From the NCBI GenBank assembly GCA_023301665.1, contig JALZUL010000268.1:1-7900 (forward strand): a stretch of DNA of 7,900 bases. Reading direction: 5' to 3'. Below, in pieces: positions 6,935-7,900 of the stretch. Source of the DNA: Ascidiaceihabitans sp. Lineage in GTDB: Bacteria > Pseudomonadota > Alphaproteobacteria > Rhodobacterales > Rhodobacteraceae. A program made the position numbers and the translations under genes. The notes beneath the pieces were generated by a model. It worked only from the letters and a program-made list of their open reading frames with translations. It did no database searches and was not told the origin of the DNA. Numbering within the stretch: position 1 is the stretch's first letter; every line of letters starts with the position of its first letter.

Positions 6935-6939
6935 TCCTT
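6935..6939 (-). promoter_or_regulatory. hemY ribosome binding site overlapping the mitofilin stop codon
   Basis: Read on the minus strand, TAAGGA contains both the TAA stop of the upstream gene (6940-6938) and the AAGGA site of hemY (6939-6935), 6 bases before its ATG. A ribosome finishing mitofilin would sit on the hemY start region, so translational coupling is likely. Confidence 0.7.
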
Positions 6940-7900
6940 AGTTCGCAGCTAAACGCTGCATCAGTGCCTCAGAGGCGGATGTTACGGCAAGACGGGTTGT
7001 TGCGGTTTCGATCCAATCCGACATTGCGTCTTTGGCTTCTTGAGGCAGTGTCTCGGCTTCTGCGAGTGCGTCAGTTAAGCGACCTTGACGTGCGGCCCCT
7101 TCTACACGTGACAAAATCGCGTCAGGGTCGTCTCCCTCTTTGGGCGTAACAGAGCGTGCACCCAATTGGCGTTTCAAAAATCCGCCTAGACCAGCATCTG
7201 CATCTGCTGGACTAGCAGCTAACGCAGCGCGTGCGGCATCAGGTATAGCTTCTTGTAAAGAGGCAAGCGTAACGACACCATCTGAAGCCGCTTCCCGAAG
7301 CTCTTCAGGAATATCTGTTACTCCGTTCGCTTCAAGGTCACCCAAAGCCGCTGCAAAAGGTGCGCCGCTTTCAATAGCTGTCGAGATCCGCGTTACGGCA
7401 GCACGTGCTAATGTATTGTTGGCAGCTTCTTGCGATGTTTGCTCAACAAGGCGAGCATCGGCCAAAAGGGCATCTATCTCAGCCTGCTGTTTTTCGGCAA
7501 CTTCGCGCAATGCATTGAAGTTTTCGCTGAAATCTGGTGCCGCACCACTTGTAACAAGTGGTCGATCCTCAACCACCTCAACGCGATCTGCCAAATCTTT
7601 AATTTGTGCGGTGAGCTCGGGATCGGCTTCGACTTCAAGCGCAGGTAAATTCTCCACTTGATTAGCCAAATCTGAAAGCTGTCTGGTTAGAACTGCGATC
7701 TGCCCTTGAGAAGAAGTGATTTGCTCTTGCAGAGCGATCTCACCCGCATTCATGCGCCAAGAAGGAGGTAAGAAGTTATCCACGACATTTAAACGTGCGG
7801 CTGTGAATCCCAAGACGGCCGCAATAACACCGCCTAAGATAAGAGGCCCTGCTCCAGTGTTTTTCCGCTCAACAGAGATAATTGTTTCAGCAGGTTCTTG
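6938..7900 (-). CDS. mitofilin-like (Mic60/COG4223) inner-membrane protein, 5' end outside the window
   Basis: The last 320 residues of an alphaproteobacterial mitofilin homologue. The frame stays open to the right edge, so the protein starts outside; the TTG at 7813 lies within the membrane segment and is not the start. Seen, in in-window numbering: one membrane segment (about 18-37, GPLILGGVIAAVLGFTAA). A heptad-like coiled coil follows (about 52-115 and 125-155, with QEQITSSQGQIAVLTRQL and ALREVAEKQQAEIDALLADA). An Ala-rich helical C-terminal region (about 165-320) contains LSRVEGAARQGRLTDALAEAETLP and DWIETATTRLAV, the kind of sequence typical of the mitofilin signature domain. The N-terminus is presumably cytoplasmic and the coiled coil periplasmic. 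Bacterial Mic60 is reported to shape intracytoplasmic membranes and to contact the outer membrane, and in Alphaproteobacteria the gene commonly sits between hemD and hemY, as here. hemY follows at 9 bp. Membrane-shaping activity in this organism is inference. Confidence 0.9.
   Translation of the reverse strand, partial: QEPAETIISVERKNTGAGPLILGGVIAAVLGFTAARLNVVDNFLPPSWRMNAGEIALQEQITSSQGQIAVLTRQLSDLANQVENLPALEVEADPELTAQIKDLADRVEVVEDRPLVTSGAAPDFSENFNALREVAEKQQAEIDALLADARLVEQTSQEAANNTLARAAVTRISTAIESGAPFAAALGDLEANGVTDIPEELREAASDGVVTLASLQEAIPDAARAALAASPADADAGLGGFLKRQLGARSVTPKEGDDPDAILSRVEGAARQGRLTDALAEAETLPQEAKDAMSDWIETATTRLAVTSASEALMQRLAAN
7544..7562. repeat. perfect 8-bp inverted repeat inside the mitofilin-like gene
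   Basis: ACCACTTG (7544-7551) and CAAGTGGT (7555-7562) are exact inverted copies separated by TAA. It falls in the codons for the Pro/Thr/Ser/Gly-rich hinge between the two coiled-coil parts. Its core, CTTGTAACAAG, occurs once more as its reverse complement at 5434-5444 just behind the shared terminator. It may be a chance palindrome. Confidence 0.45.

Noticed and set aside
7140..7661. Long plus-strand open frame opposite the mitofilin-like gene
   Set aside because: It is Ala/Ser-rich as expected for the complement of an Ala/Glu-rich coding strand, and has no ribosome binding site or domain.
7811..7813. TTG as the start of a complete mitofilin-like gene
   Set aside because: The frame is open to the window edge and the TTG lies in the middle of the membrane segment, so the gene is truncated by the window, not short.

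Overview
The window looks like a chromosomal segment of an alphaproteobacterium, most likely of the Roseobacter/Rhodobacteraceae group. This rests on the alphaproteobacterial-type S-adenosylhomocysteine hydrolase with its long insertion, the bacterial mitofilin (Mic60-like) gene directly upstream of hemY, a HemY with a C-terminal four-cysteine knuckle, and a YjbH/YjbF pair next to a nucleotide-sugar dehydratase gene. It is an inference from gene content; no 16S or similar marker is present.

Left part (1-3829, + strand): an envelope polysaccharide region. It opens with the 3' end of a CapD/FlaA1-type nucleotide-sugar epimerase/dehydratase. Then comes yjbH, a large outer-membrane beta-barrel protein, which overlaps yjbF, a lipoprotein, by four bases (ATGA). 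After a 137-bp gap there is a separate small gene for an 81-aa secreted or membrane-anchored protein with a Ser/Thr tail, closed by a strong intrinsic terminator. The composition and position of this small protein recall YjbE/GfcA of the enterobacterial yjbEFGH/gfcABCD exopolysaccharide operons, but the order differs and no YjbG/GfcC gene is present in the window.

Middle part (3830-5433, + strand): ahcY, a complete S-adenosylhomocysteine hydrolase of the methyl cycle. It has its own 160-bp leader with a 9-bp hairpin, and a perfect 14-bp stem terminator that can also stop the convergent genes.

Right part (5462-7900, - strand): the end of a haem-biosynthesis-linked operon. The mitofilin-like gene runs in from the right edge with its 5' end missing. 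hemY follows 9 bp later, with its ribosome binding site overlapping the mitofilin stop codon. Both products are inner-membrane proteins facing the periplasm or cytoplasm.

No rRNA, tRNA, CRISPR array, insertion sequence or phage gene was seen, and no gene-free stretch exceeds 300 bp. Most of the window is ordinary. The least described parts are the small YjbE-like gene with the rearranged yjb set, the ahcY leader, and the cysteine knuckle of HemY.
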